Of a DNA stretch of 64,000 bases, positions 12,707 through 26,449 are shown one piece after another. The notes under the pieces are model-generated. The model had not been told where the DNA came from. It was given only the letters and a program-made list of their open reading frames with translations, and searched no databases. The DNA lies in NCBI GenBank assembly GCA_034670405.1, contig JAXDDX010000165.1, positions 714,001 to 778,000 of the forward strand, read 5' to 3'. Each line of letters starts with the position of its first letter. The first letter of the stretch is position 1. This DNA is from Hoplostethus atlanticus. Taxonomy: Eukaryota > Chordata > Actinopteri > Trachichthyiformes > Trachichthyidae. Made by a program: the position numbers and the translations under genes.

Positions 12707-13699
12707 CAAAATTATCAGATATAGGGTAGAAGTCATCAAACTACAAAAGAACATTGGCTGTTAAAGTAAAGTAAAGAGGGAAGATGGTCTAAGCTTACTA
12801 AGTTTAAAAGCCGGTGCTTTTAGTAAATTGTACAGTGTAATTAGCAGATTTTCACAGTAAAAGTATCTAATCTTACTGTCATTCTTCTTAAATCTCACTT
12901 TCCGCAATAATGTAATAGTCATTATCAGGTAATTATTGGAGTATTTAAGTCTCTTTAGATATAACTTGATTCATTACTGTGCAGTTTCAGGTCGACTTTT
13001 ATGTTAAGTAACAGCTAATTTATTAGATTAAATAACTGCAATATCATTCTCTTTAAAAAAACAGTTGTTATTATCTGTCTATGACCAATTACAATTAAAA
13101 TTAGTCAAACTCACCATTCGAAAGAGCAGTTATTTAATTGAAATCTGTAGCAATGAAAATTCTTTGAGTGGTAAAAACGTAGTGCAGAAGCTTCCTTTTT
13201 CATGAATGCATTACTAGTATTGGCCATCCTTTTTTCTGACAAGCTGTGGTTTAAAAGATTGAAACCAAAGGGATAGGATCTCGCCTCAGGGGCGCTGGAC
13301 ACACATTGGGGACCACTTATGCCGCGTGGTCAGGCAAAGAAAAGTAGTTCAGGTCATTTTATCCCTCATTACATGGGTATGCATGTCAAATATCTGCACC
13401 CTGGAGCCCTATCATTTTTTTCTTTTTAAGCCACTTCAATTCAGCCAAAATCCAAAGCACCATCGCTGCAAGTCTGCGACTACACCCGGGATGCAGAGAG
13501 AGAGGGATTTAACATTAGCCTCCTTGTTTGTATTTTGTGTTTCCTCTGCCTGACACAACATCTGTCAAATTCTACACCGTACAATACAAACACTGTACAA
13601 GCATCATAAATTGGCTCATCTCCATTTTGTCTGAGGATTTTTCTCTCAAGTAGGATGATTTTCCTTTACCGCCGTCATCCACGAAATCCTCCCACCCTG

Positions 13700-14561
13700 C
13701 CCATACGGAAATGTAATATATGTACATATAGTAAATTTCCATATATGAAATATATGTACATATGAAGGAAAAACATATATGTACATGTATGGACAAACTA
13801 TATATGAAACCTATTAGAAATTGGAACAATTTCATATATGACATATATGTCTAGCCCATACAATATGTTTATGTATGTATAATGCATTTTGTGACATATA
13901 CTGTATGTCACGTATATAATTATTTATACATAACATATATGTATTTGTATAAATGTATAATATACAAATTACACATATATGCATAGCATATTATGTACAT
14001 ATATGTGACATATAGTATGTCTAGCCCATACAAATATAAATGGATGGTAAATGGACTGCATTTACAGTACATGCCTCTCATTCACCCTCACACACCGATG
14101 GCAGTGAGCTACCATGCCTGACCATCGGGAGCAATTTGGGGTTCAGTGTCTTGCCCAAGGACACTTCGACATGTCGACTGGAGGAACCTACGATCTTCTG
14201 ATTGGAGGCCAACCCGCTCTACCTCCTGAGCCACAGGCGGGGATACTAACCACTATACTAACAAGGAGAGGCATATGTTTATGTTATATATGTTGTATAT
14301 ATGTTGTTTTAATAAACTTGCATATATAAATTAAACATATATTGTTAACATATATGGTTGCAACATATAATACCATATGCAAATTCATACAATACAAATT
14401 TTTAATATATGTACATTTCATATATGTTAAAAACCTATATCGTCATACATCCAGAGGATGTATGTATGTGGTAATAATATATCGCCTTATATGTAACATA
14501 TATGGCAATATCGCTCACTGATATAGGGGCATATATGTCATATATTACATTTCCGTATGGG
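13700..14561. mobile_element. 862-bp MITE with perfect 23-bp inverted ends
   Basis: The left end (13,700-13,722) starts CCCATACGGAAATGTAATAT, and the right end (14,539-14,561) is its exact reverse complement over 23 bp. The interior is AT-rich and full of CATATATGTACATAT-like palindromic units. A subrepeat TCTAGCCCATACAA occurs twice (about 13,851 and 14,021). No transposase frame is present, so it is non-autonomous. I could not define a target-site duplication, so the superfamily is open. A SINE-like repeat sits in the middle. Confidence 0.8.
14043..14240 (+). mobile_element. SINE-like interspersed repeat nested in the MITE
   Basis: This non-AT-rich block begins with GGTAAATGGACTGCATTTA and contains CTCTCATTCACCCTCACACA, GAGCAATTTGGGGTTCAGT, TCTTGCCCAAGGACACTTCG and CTCTACCTCCTGAGCCACAG. 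I recognise this order as a very common fish interspersed repeat. It interrupts the CATATATG-rich interior, so it was probably inserted later, or the MITE family captured it. Confidence 0.65.
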
Positions 14562-14876
14562 TGCCATCTCCATCACATCACACAGCGGAGGTGTGAAGAA
14601 GGTTGGTGGGACGTAGTTGACTGAACAAATGAAATGGTGTGTGTATTTTACAGTTCATGAGGAAGTCATGACTCTGTGTTCACAGGTGTGTCTATATGGT
14701 GAAATCGCCACGGCCACATTGGGCCTCAAAGCACGGTTAACCTCAACACACACAAGCGATTGCCACATGCACTGCAGCGATGCTAGTTTACCATCAATGT
14801 GGACCTAATCTTGAAAAACAGATTTAAATTACTACTGGACAACTGTGATCCTGGGATCAGGTTTTACTTTTCATAC

Positions 14877-15236
14877 TTAAAGCTGCAGTAAGCAACGTTG
14901 CAGCTCCAAATGGCAGCGAAAGGAAAGCTGTTCAGTACCAAGAAATCATGCAACGTGACATCAGTAAATTGCAGACAGCACGCTCACATTTACCAACTGG
15001 TCTATGATTTGGTCAAAGGATACCAAAGGGACGAGAGAGGCGTCTAATGTTGGTAAGTCCAGCTGTCTCTGTACAGAGCGCTTGCTTGCTGCACTTTATG
15101 AGACAATTTTGTTTTTGATTCAGCACTTCCTGTGGGGGGTTTTCTCACCAGTGATCATACCCAATACCAGAATTCTCAGTTAGAGTGGAGGGGAACTATT
15201 CTCTATTTCAGTCCCACTTTGTGATTTCACGTAGAA
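14877..15236 (+). mobile_element. MITE-like repeat, family B, copy 2
   Basis: It starts TTAAAGCTGCAG and shares with copy 1 the block GCAGCTCCAAATGGCA, the middle block GTCAAAGGATACCAAAGGGA and an ending with CAGTCCCACTTTGTGATTT. Compared with the 55.1-kb copy it lacks the terminal GTGCAGCTTTAA, so its 3' end is lost. Confidence 0.65.
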
Positions 15237-15239
15237 TTC

Positions 15240-16440
15240 CATTGCAATCTTAAACCATGGTCTCTTGAAAGAAGTTCACATGCCAAACTAGATGTCTTAG
15301 AAATGAGGTGGACATGTGTACCATTCCCCGCTGAAGTGAATGCAAGCTTAATGCTTAAAAGTCTGTTGTGGTCCTCATATGAAAATGTAGAAGAGTTATG
15401 TATATGAGGTAGAAAATGGAATTCAGTCCGATGGCAGGCAGGGTGACCTCCTCACCTATTGATTCCATTATGTCTGAATGGGTGGATCATCAGGGTGTGA
15501 GAGGCACATTAATTTTGAAGGGTTTTACGGCTGCTTCCCCAGACAAACTTTTGACATACCACACACTTATTCATCCTTGACAGAGGCTCCATTTTAAGGT
15601 TATGCGGCGATAACTGGTGAATTTTCATCTCCACTACATTTATTAGCTCGCGAGATCATGTCAAAAAAAGTATTTTGGCTTCTTACACTCATACACTCTG
15701 GGGAATATCCTAGCCATGCAAAATGGGAAATACACATCAGGTATTTTCCATGGATGTATACACATTGTAAGATTTCAAGTTAAGATTCATCCTTGTATTC
15801 CCATACGTTTGTAGGCAGCTAGCCAATGGGAAATTGCATCAAAGACAGTTCACTTACGCATTGCAACATTTATCAAATTTGTCACATACAAGATGTAATT
15901 GTACATTTTATATCGCAAGAGGACCATTTTGAAAATAATCAATAACCGGATTACCAATATTGTTTGCGTACTAGTAAAGCATCCCTGCATTGTTTGAAGC
16001 TAGTGTGTGTCACGCTGGTGTGCCTGCAAGAAAAGCTCTCTCTTGAAGAACACCACCATAGCTGACACTTGCTAATGGATGATGTAGTCGCAGCCTATTT
16101 GGCCTCCACACGCTCACCTTGAAAAGTAGCCCTGTGCATATTACCAATTACATTATGGTCCCAATCACCTCCGATTACAGTTACTCACTCATGAGGTAGT
16201 CAACGTGCATCTAGGAGTGCCACGTGAGTGAATGTGATGTTTTTCACCTAATTGTAACCAACATGGTGGAAATCATATCATGCCTTTAGGTGACTGTAAC
16301 TTTACATTCATCATCACATTGCATTCATTGCAAATATCACCAATGGATCGGAAAATCAAAGAATTACTTTTAACTCAATTCTCAGGAACCATCGTTGTCT
16401 GTTGACTGTGACCCCACAACTACTGAAACAACCATTTCAT
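15240..16440. other. Gene-free stretch
   Basis: Unique sequence between two MITE copies. No reading frame, RNA gene or repeat is recognised. Confidence 0.5.
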
Positions 16441-16446
16441 TCATGC

Positions 16447-16849
16447 TAAAGTGGGGTCCAAAAGCCTGAGTTCACTACCGAGAACTGTTTTGTTTCATCA
16501 TTTATCAAAAATGAGTCAAATGATATTTCCCCCAAACAAGACTACATCATTTTATAAATAATTTAATTCATAATTACAAATATTTGTCAACCTGTAGTTA
16601 AAGTTAAAGCACTAGCAGTAGCGACAATAACTCAGAGAGGACTATATTAATTTAGTCAATATCTCACAATATCTCACAATTCACAGTGTGTATTAGGATC
16701 ATACATGTATTAATACTTGAATAACATTTATGGTGACAACAATTTGAGAAAATCTTATTCAAATGGTGTGAAGATATTCAGATATATGATGAAAATGATG
16801 AAAACAAACAGTTCTTGGTAGTGGTCTCAGACTTTTGGACTCCACTGTA
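16447..16849. mobile_element. Tc1/mariner-type MITE with about 40-bp inverted ends
   Basis: The left end is TAAAGTGGGGTCCAAAAGCC, continuing to ACTACCGAGAACTG. The right end mirrors it as CAGTTCTTGGTAGTGGTCTC followed by AGACTTTTGGACTCCACTGTA. The arms match over about 40 bp with a few differences. TA dinucleotides bound both ends, as expected for Tc1/mariner target duplication. The roughly 400-bp AT-rich interior has no transposase. Confidence 0.8.
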
Positions 16850-19800
16850 TGTCCTGCAGAAAACTCATATCTCCATTTGTTTTAAATGCATTGTTGCAGC
16901 TAACTTTGTCCCCAACATGTTTTATCATCCTTGTACCAATTTAACACTCATGGTAACAGGTTAGAAATGCCCATCAATGGAATAAGCAACCAGGGTTTTT
17001 TTGAGATTCAAGTATTTTGTAGGCTACCAGCAATATCATATGTATACATAAATTGGTTGTAGCTGCCAATCAGAGGCATATCTCCTATTTCATTCTCAGT
17101 GCATCATCCGCAGGTCTGTGTTTATTTGGGTTTCAAGTTACGCAGCTGGGAGAATAGATAAATCTCTGGAGAAGGGATGGATTTGCACTTTAACAACTTT
17201 TCTTTGTTCAGCTGTCACTTGTGTGTTGATATTGCAGAATACATCCATCCTGCAACTGCATCTATCCAATCTATCTCCGATCGAGGTTTTCCTTCCGATT
17301 GTCGGGATGGGCAAATTCGGGGTAAATCGGCCCAATAATCCTCTACTGTGTCCCCAGCTTTATGCGGCTCAGATGTTTTCAAACCACTGTGGAACAGAGA
17401 GAAAGCAGGAGCAGACAGAATTAGAGAGATAAGTCTGTGAAGTGCAGATCATGTGTTGGATAAAGGGAGTGGGAAGTGGTGGATAGGGGATGCTTAAACT
17501 TATAGGGAAAAACAAAGAAGAGAAAGAGAACAGTTAACGGGTCTATAAAGAAAATGGAGCGGTACTAAAAATCGATCTTTTCCATTTATTTTGTTGTTTG
17601 CTCATTTGGATTCATAGCATGATTCAATTACCGATACATTTAAGTGTAACTCAAAATGTCTTACACATCCCACCAATTAGTTTTTTACTTTTATTTACTT
17701 AGGCGAGTCAATTAACGAATTCTGACTGCTTTGTTATGATGGTGTTGTTTTTGTGCTGTTACTGGATATACATGGCGAACCATGCACTGAATAGGTCTTC
17801 ATTTCCGTGCATGACTGTGCATTGCCGCTGTGCTGAGTAAGATCTGAGGCTGGATGTATTCTGAGCTGCTGCATTAAAAGCAAATGAGCTGGTGAAATAA
17901 TACTCTACTGTGGAGGGGTCTATAGGCTTCATTGGCGTGTGGACAGATAACTACATTCACGCACTGACAAAAGAGAGAAAGAGTTCCTAATTTCAAACTG
18001 ATCTGGTCCACTGGCTCTGCTGATCTGTTTTGAAGAAGTCTCATTTACAAATGACCAGGTGGAAGGTGAGTAATCTAGCCGTCAAGTCTGAGAAACATGA
18101 CATCCCAGTCCCCGTAACTTTACCTAAGTATAACGGACTCGTCTGTCTGCTGTAATTTACCATCTCTGATCCTCATGAAGAAATAGCTGAATATGAGCAT
18201 CATTCCAGACTGCAGTTTGCCCTCAGTTCATTTTGTTATGCTAGGCTGTCCAAGCGTGATGAACTTCTGGCTATCAGATGCCAAGATCCGTCTCCTTATA
18301 CCCATAAACCCTTGCGTTTTGGGGTTATTTCCTGTAGTTGGTTTGGCTTCCGTTCTCACTCCTAATGACTGCATCGCAGTTTGTTTGGAAGAGGGCCGAG
18401 ATCCGTATTCTCTGTCTTGTCGCGTTTTTTTGGTGCCACCTGAGTTTTGAATGGCGTTGTTCTCTCCTGGACAAATGAAGCAAACTGAAGGAGTCCAGAA
18501 TGTGACTGCTCCAAGCATGCTCACGCGCCCTTAAAGTTCAACGTCTGGGGCATCCTGGTGGTTCAGTTGGGGCATATGCCATACGGAGTGATGTCCTGAA
18601 TCTGGAGATTTTTGTTGCATGTCTTCACCCTCTCGCTCTCCCACCCTCCCTGTCTCTTTTCACAGTCACTATCCACTAGAGCAGATATAGACATAGAAGA
18701 AATTCAGAGTCTCAGGTATAGCGCGTCAACATGGTGAAAACCTATCAATGACAGACCAAAGTGAACCTCACTGTTTTACCTGAGACAGAAAACATTTGAA
18801 CGGACTTGTTATGCTCTTGAACCCCTGTGGGGGAGTGTGCACAAGGAGTAAAGAGGCAAGCAAAACTGTAACGCTCTAAACTCAACGCCGTCAGCCCCAC
18901 ACCACCTAGACGTTCCCCAAGAGACGTAAAGCCCTCAAGATTTCTCATCTCCCCGACCACTTCCTCCAGTAGATATATGACCACAGTGCAACAGAGCGGG
19001 TCTCTTACATTAAGCCAGATGGAGAGAGCCCCAAGATTTACCCCCCCCCCCCCGGGGGGTGAGGAATCTGGGCCCGGTAGTTCAAAGCCAGTATGAGTAA
19101 TGAGGGTACCTGAGTGGGGTCAATGTGGCATTTTCACGCCAAACGCACCCACCATTAGGCAGTGCCAGAGGGTCCCTCTGAGCCTCCCCCCACACACACT
19201 ATTAACCCTCTCGCAGGGCCACTGGGCAGGGAAAAGGGGGAATGAAGGGATTTAGGCCACAGGAATACCTCCGTGTGTCGGCGAATGTGTATACGTGTAC
19301 AACGGTGCGTGCAGTTGCGTGTCCGTGTCAGTAGAGGCGACGCGCACCCACATGCAGTCAGATGAATGGAGCCGAGGGGTCGGGGGGTTGAGCTGCGACA
19401 TTGGCAACTGTCAAGCGCTGTGGTGTGTGTGATGCATGTGCTCATCTGTTCAGCGTGTGGAATAGTAATCTGACATCAACCTCTCCCCCCCCCCCGCCCT
19501 GATTTCCCCCTCGGCCTCTTCTGCTTGTGTTCCTTTTCAGTTTGAATTCCCTTTTTGTTTTTGTTTTCTTCCTTTCTCTGTTCCCTCGTTTATTATGTTT
19601 GAACAGATGATTGAGACTGGGTAACTATTGGTGCAATTTCTTCTTTGGCTTCCGAGCACAGCGATACAAATGTTTGCGTACGGAGGATGCCCACACAAGC
19701 AAGAAAGCATGGCCGTGCAATCAGCAGAATTAAAACCGGAGTTCAAATCCAATTTAAAAGGCTGCAAAATGCTGCGATGCTGTGCGCGGCACATTGCGAC

Positions 19801-19952
19801 ATCATTAAAACAGAAACAAACAAAAAAAAGCTTTGGCGATGTTGTTGCTGATGTTGGCGATAAATATATTTGCATTTGAATATATACAGTTTCTAGGCTC
19901 ACTCATCTGGACAGCAGTGCACAAACACACACTCACAGTGAAGCACGCATAG

Positions 19953-19977
19953 ACACACACACACACACACACACACA
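19953..19977. repeat. (CA)n microsatellite
   Basis: CA run of about 12 units. Confidence 0.9.
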
Positions 19978-22287
19978 TTCACTGGCTAGTGTGTGGCCTC
20001 CCTGGACACAGACTTAGCGCCGAGGGAACCACTGGTGCTACAGCGCCAGCACGCTGCCAGTTTGGCCACACCTGAGTCATAAACCACAGAGGGCGAGGCA
20101 CAGCTGCAGAGTTCAGGGATTAGGAGACACACGCATCGTGTATGTGTGTGTGTGTGGTAGAGAAGAAAGAGAGAGTGCATGTGTATTTGTGTGAAAGAGT
20201 GAGATAAAACCCAGAGGACACAATAAAAGAAAAGAATGCTGACGAGGAGAACTCAAAGAGCTCAAACGGCCCGAAATAACAAAATAAATTCCTTGCAGGC
20301 CAAAGTTGCTGATGCTCCGCGTACTCCGCTCCGTGCCGATCTATACCCTTATGTCTCGATTATTAGGTGGTTAAAATAGATCTGCATAATGGATGTGAGC
20401 TTGTCTCAGTGAGGGAAACTGCCTGGCGTAACATGCTGCTCAGTCGGAGCCTATTTACTCCTTGGAAAATGTGAAAAAAAGGCTTGTCTTTGAATTAAGT
20501 GGAAGTGCAATAGCAGGAGATGTGTTACCTCATGTCTCTTTAACTCGCCTCACTTCCCCTGAGGCCTCCGAGCCGAGCGTTCAGCAGCGATCACTGGGAT
20601 CCCTTTATGGCTTGTCCATTCTGTCCTCGTGAATTACATCCCACATAATTTCCACCTTTGTTCACGCGCGGCAGTGCCAACAGCCTTTGGTGTAATACGT
20701 GCATGAATCAAAAGAGCGGTTCTCTCTTTTTTGGATTGAGATTGCTGCATGTGTAGCCTATCGTTGCAGCCCCGCTGTAAAGTAGGGACATACGTTTTCA
20801 CTGCACATTGTCCCAGGAACTGATGCAAAGCCAATTGCGAGCCATGACAAGTGCACATAAATGCGCATGTTTTATATTGCTAGTTTTATGTTTACATCAA
20901 TCAAGATGAAAGGGACATGCCCTTCAAGTCAGCTGTACTGTGTGTTCCTTGCGGTGAGCCAAGACAGCATCAGAGCACAAGAGGTTAATCACATATGTCA
21001 AGTACAGGAGTAACAGTACTTGATATTGTTAAAAAATCTGAGACAAATGAATCATTTCTTTCAAATCTATCCACGCTGTTGTGATGGTTCACTTTTTTTT
21101 TCTCTGTCCTCTGCAGATCTTGTGTCCTCCTATGGGTTGCACTGCACCAAATGACAGAGCACTTCCTTCTGAGCCCCGCATTTCGAGGGCTACGGAAAAA
21201 CCACCCACATTGGCCGTGACTCATCCTACAAACACGTTTGCGTAACTCAAAATAATTGTGTAGCATCTATCTCCAAAAATCTAGTTATGCCCCTCTCTCT
21301 CCCTTTTCCCTCGCCCTCTTGTTTGCTTCCACAGCGAGAGGCACAAACAAGAAAACCAATAAAGCGCTGGAATCTGAGAGACAATAATAACAAGGCTGCA
21401 CATCATCAAATGTTATTAACAGCACCACTCCAGTTCCCTTTGAGGCGAGCGGGCGTGCTAAGGACAAACCGCCGCCTACCATCTATTCGCAGTGAGAAAG
21501 AGGTAAGTAACAAGGCATGCACCAAAGGCCACCTTTGGTCTACGGCCAGAATCCCTAGATGCCTCTGGGAACTGGAGAAACTTGCAAGGCTGCAGCTTAA
21601 TTAACTGACAAATGGTGTTTGTTTGTGGAAATGCTCTTTTCTTGTCTTGTTCCAGCTCTCCGCAGGTTTTTGGTCTTCTCTCCGAAAACCCGGCTTAATG
21701 GCAGGGAGAAGTGGTGATCCTCCCTGACCCATCGCTGGTTAATGGGACGTTGCCATTAGCAACGCAAGCAACAAATTTGCATCGGGGTGGGGGGTGAGTT
21801 GTGGGTTGGCAGGACGGGAACGGGAGGTGGCGAGGAGTAGGATGGTGGATGTTTCACTGTGTGTGCCATAAATTGTAGGTGTGCATTTTTTTGCTGTTGC
21901 TGTTTTAAACAAGCTATGCTATAGAAGGCTGAGCCATACAGGGTACTTGTATCCCAAAGGCCATAAACCATAATATTTTACTGTAGGTCCGGAGTGGTTT
22001 TAGCTCATTTCCTCTGCTTCTCCAGGCCTCTCGCTGTCTCTCCCTCTCTGTCTTCTGCTCTCTTGATGTGCTCTGAGGCAGCAAAATTCAGTGTTAATGC
22101 ATCACTAGCACTTGTCAGGGCTGTTGGAATGGATTTTGAAGAGGATGTGAGAGGACACAATGCTGTAGAGGGAATAAAGGACCCCAAGCCCTACACTATG
22201 GCCTTATTGACAGACTGTACAAATCCCTCACAAATCTCTCTCTCTCTTTCTCTGTGTCTGTCTCTTTCCCTCGCTCAGCCTCTCTAT

Positions 22288-22309
22288 CACACACACACAC
22301 ACACACACA
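22288..22309. repeat. (CA)n microsatellite beside CT-rich DNA
   Basis: CA run of about 11 units preceded by a TCTC-rich stretch from about 22,235. Confidence 0.9.
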
Positions 22310-24290
22310 GATGCACACACAAACACAGCAATACATATGTGACCATAAACTGCCTTTAGTTTGAAACCTCAGATATGTGCCAACTTTAATTTCATACGTG
22401 TTAATGAACAGGTGGAACTTTTTCTCACACTTTTCTTTTAATTCACACAAAAGTTTATTTTCTTCATGACTTTAGACACTTGAATATTAAAGTGTCTCTT
22501 TGTTGAGTGATATTTCATCAACGGGGTAAGGCTGCTCCACCTAAGAGCCATAGTTCAGGTTAGATTATATATATATCTCCCTGCAGAGAGGCATTATTAA
22601 ACTGCAGTTGCTCTTTTGTCAACATCAAGGGCCCTGATGATACAGGAGAAAAATGATTGCTTTTGCTCTGTGTGTGTGTGTTGTTCCTCTCTCTGTGTGT
22701 CTTTCTCTATCACTGCACTGTATTTCTCTGGCGGTGTAGGGCATCAGTAAAGTGCTAATTGGATGCTGCGGTGGAGCACAGGACAGAGTGGACAATCACC
22801 ACGGTAAGAGATAATTTCACACTCTCCCTGATAACGGGCTGCTGGAAGCATGGCCTTGCTCAACACTCTCACGCCACATGCCAAAGCAACATACATCACT
22901 GTACTGATGAGGACCTTCCATTGATTACCACTCACCCACCAAACCCTGACCCTAATTTTGACCACTACATGCCGTCACCGTCGCCCCAACCTAAAGGGTA
23001 AAAATCCACTTTAACACAACTTACCCAACGTTTTATTGCCGTAATGTTGGAGTTTACCCACCTTTTCTGAATGTTAAGACATAAATTGGTAGTATACACC
23101 ATTGCAAGTAGTATCAAACTGAATTAAGGAAAAACAAGCACACATGAATACTTTTCTGAATGTAAACTACATGCTCACATACAGACAATGCTCTGATTTG
23201 CAGTATCTTACCTATGATCTTATCTTATAGGGATGTACAGGCACAAGAACAAATACTGCAGTGTATACGTAAATGTATATTACATCCTGTTTTTTTTCCA
23301 TGTCATCTCTGAATAGTAATAAAAAAAAACACACATCTACGCACACCTGCACTCTTTTTTAACTATCTTACACTTTAACGTCAAGGCTCACTACATGCAA
23401 AGCAACTAGGTGATATAAGTACCACGCACCTTATTTGGATCCCTGTTGAACTTCCTGTGCCGTGTATTTACCAGCATTGTGATTTCCATTTTCATTTCCA
23501 GTGCCTTCCCACGCATCGGTCAATTGAAGTGGTGTGCGCCCAAGGATGCAATTAAATGTATATAGCAATGATTACAAAGCTATCAGTAATAGGTGGTAAT
23601 CATATAAGCCAGGGAGGCAATGTGGCAGTGCGATAGGGTGAATGAAAAGAAATGTCAATCCAATGCCACACACTGTGTTACATAAAGGTAACGGTAAAGA
23701 AATAAAGGTCTCTTAATTGAGCATGGATGCATGAAGGTCAGGACAGTGAAGGCCGAACAAACAAGCGAGCTGATGTTAAGAGTGTCGGTGCCACGTCAGC
23801 CCGCTGACTTATTTTCTTCTGCAAAGCCCGACTGTGTTTCTGTCAGGCGCCTGAATGCGAAAAAATAAATAAATTACAAACCCGAAAACGTCTCTGAACT
23901 CGCCATTTCTGAATAATACCCCTCTAAAGCAGCGTTCACATCAAAAAAGAAAACAAAAATCACAGACCTGATATTGGTTATGACTGGCGTAGTGTCGCAA
24001 AGTAATGTTTAAAACTTTGCAATAAAAGAGGGCACTCTCTCTTTCAGTACCCATCAGAAAGTGGTGCGGCGGTACTATTTTATCAAGCCGTAGAGGTGTA
24101 GAAAGTAGAGCTGAAAAAAAAAAAAGCCTGAAAGGTGTTTAGATACAATAGCGATGGAGAAAAAAAAGACATGTATTTTAGGTTCCATTTGGAAATTTTT
24201 TTTCAAATGGAGGTTTTTCCTTTGCTCGAGTGCTAGGCACTTGTTGGCCATTTGGCAATTTCCCAAATTGGCCCTCCCTACTCTTTCCCC

Positions 24291-24295
<5 letters not shown>

Positions 24296-24333
<38 letters not shown>

Positions 24334-24422
24334 CCGTTAACTAAATGTCCCTCCTACCTAGCTCCCATGTGCAAGTGCACTGCAGATGCTAGTGATTAGC
24401 CTTGTAATGACGATAGCCTGGA

Positions 24423-24455
<33 letters not shown>

Positions 24456-24563
24456 TACTGTCTGTCTCTGTTCAACACACTCAAACATGTTTTGCCTCAA
24501 CGAGTTAGCATTTGTTAGCGTTAAAAGGGAATGGAGGTTCTGTGTGTGTGTGTGTGTGTGTGT
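24296..24563. repeat. Microsatellite cluster: (CA)n, (CT)n, (TG)n
   Basis: Three runs lie within 270 bp: CA at 24,296-24,331, CT at 24,430-24,455 and TG at 24,541-24,563. Frames through them are repeat artefacts. Confidence 0.9.
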
Positions 24564-25092
24564 CCCACTTGATGAGCCCGATGACGCGGCCCACTCTCGC
24601 ACACTCAACCCTGCAACATCTAGAGTAGCCGGGATAGTGAATGGTGCTGCCTGCGCGATACGCCAGTAGATTTATGACGGTATAGCCTGATATCCTCTAT
24701 GGCGAGCATCGCTAGGGTGAGGACATCACTCTTTAGGCGTGAATTGACTTTTGTAGTGTGGCAGAAAGGATTGTTACATCATATCCTGTGTGTGTCACGG
24801 TGCAAATCCGACATGTTATATATATATATTTTTTTTTGTGTGGCACTGTTGCTGTTTTCTCTCTCACAACCACCCAACCACACACACACCCACACACACA
24901 CACATCACCTCGCATGACTGGCAGACCCCGTTCCTGCTCCCCAGGGCGCTGCGGCCCCTTTATTAGAAATGTATTCTATCAGTGATTTTAATGTGAAAAC
25001 GCAATAAAGTCATTTCACGCCATGTTGAGCAACTTTGCCACATTATTGTTAGGTCTCTGTTTCTTACCACGCTGGGGCGAGACGACCCACAT

Positions 25093-25124
<32 letters not shown>
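25093..25124. repeat. (CA)n microsatellite
   Basis: Perfect CA run of about 16 units. Confidence 0.95.
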
Positions 25125-25126
<2 letters not shown>

Positions 25127-26449
25127 AACTCGCCAACCTCATGCACCTCGTCTGTGACAGCTGGAGGAATAGAATTGAACAGATGAATAGCTCTCTAAAT
25201 CTGTCCGTGCATTAGTGTCGCAGTGGAATCAACAGCGAGGGAGTAAGTGTTGGTTTGAGCCTCGTATATAGTAGCTCGGTGAGACCGGGATGTCGCAATA
25301 TATGACGATAGCGCGCGATGAGCTCCACCGCCAAATGGCACGTCAGCGGTCCTGAGGTGTCTCCGCTCAACAATGAACTTGTCACACGTGGTTGCTGCTG
25401 GAAAAAAAAAAAAAATTGCATGGAAGGGGTGTTTGTGTGATTTAGATGACATGTCTTACTGTATCGCTGCTCCGGCAAGACCTTTCAGCCATTCAGATGC
25501 GATCAAAGTAAATATCGGTCCACCGCCATAGCAATCTCTTCTTCCCCCGGCACGCTGAAGCTAATAATCTGCAAGCTCTTATTTTTTTTTCTCCCTCAAA
25601 CCTCAAGCATGAAGTCTTAATCAGGAAACGCAGCCCACAGAACAAGCAAACTTCGGCTCGCAAACTTTTGCGCAGCAGGTACTCTTGGGAGGGTTGCTAA
25701 AAAGACAGTGGTGGAACTTGAGTTATGCAAGCAAACCAGTCAGGGGAATGCTCATTATGGTATGTTTTTTTTTGTTTGTTTGGCTTTTTCCATTATTTTC
25801 CTCCTGTTCATCTCTCAATGGCTAACTGTGTTCTCTCATCTGAGGGCTGTGCTCATCTCTGGGTGATGTTGCATACCATGCTTGCTGCCTCAAAATGATG
25901 TTCAGCGTAGCGCCAAGACGAACTCAATGAGTGTTCCGACAATTGAGGTTCGAACCTCTTTTCTACGTATTTGACTTGTTTTGTGAAAAGCCAATTTCTC
26001 GCGGGGGGAGGCTGTGTGGCTTCTAAAGCAAAAGGTTGTCATGAAGGGTTGGAGATGCGGCGCACTTTTAGCGAACCTAGTCTTTTACGATGTAATTTGT
26101 TTAGAGAGGAAAGCTCAATGGTTGTCTCAAGAGCTGTTGTTGGTGAATTGGCGCCTGGCGCTGTTTGCTGACAAACCCATTTAATCAATCTTTGCCCACT
26201 TTGCTGGTAATTTGAGATAATGACACCCTGTTCCTTCCACACGCCATCCGCAAAAACAGGTTCTGAATCCTCCCTCAGTTTATCCTCCCTTACCATCTCT
26301 ATCGCACTGTCTCACAACAAATGTATGTGTATGTGTGTGTGTTGGAATGGATGCATGTACATTTTTTCTGTATATTTATATATCTATGTATGTGTGTGTC
26401 TCTGTTGCACATACATCTACACTTGAGTGCGTGTTCATATACTGTGTCT

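Larger units (their letters stand above)
10860..13695. other. Gene-free stretch
   Basis: No supported exons. It holds a possible LINE tail (11.2-11.3 kb) and two microsatellites (12.4 and 12.7 kb); 12,770-13,100 is AT-rich. The remainder is unique. Confidence 0.55.
16850..24290. other. Gene-free stretch with scattered microsatellites
   Basis: No exon is supported. It contains poly-C tracts near 19,041-19,055 and 19,487-19,497, CA runs near 19,953 and 22,288, and a CT run near 22,235. Blocks around 21,600-21,790 and 23,500-23,700 are unique and homeobox-site-rich (ATTA/TAAT), as often seen in conserved non-coding elements. That is only an impression without alignment. Confidence 0.5.

Noticed and set aside
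17680-17730. Sequence similar to a TTTATTTA-CTAGGCAAGTCA repeat known from other fish
   Set aside because: Only about 35 bases match from memory, with no ends or neighbouring blocks; too little to call.
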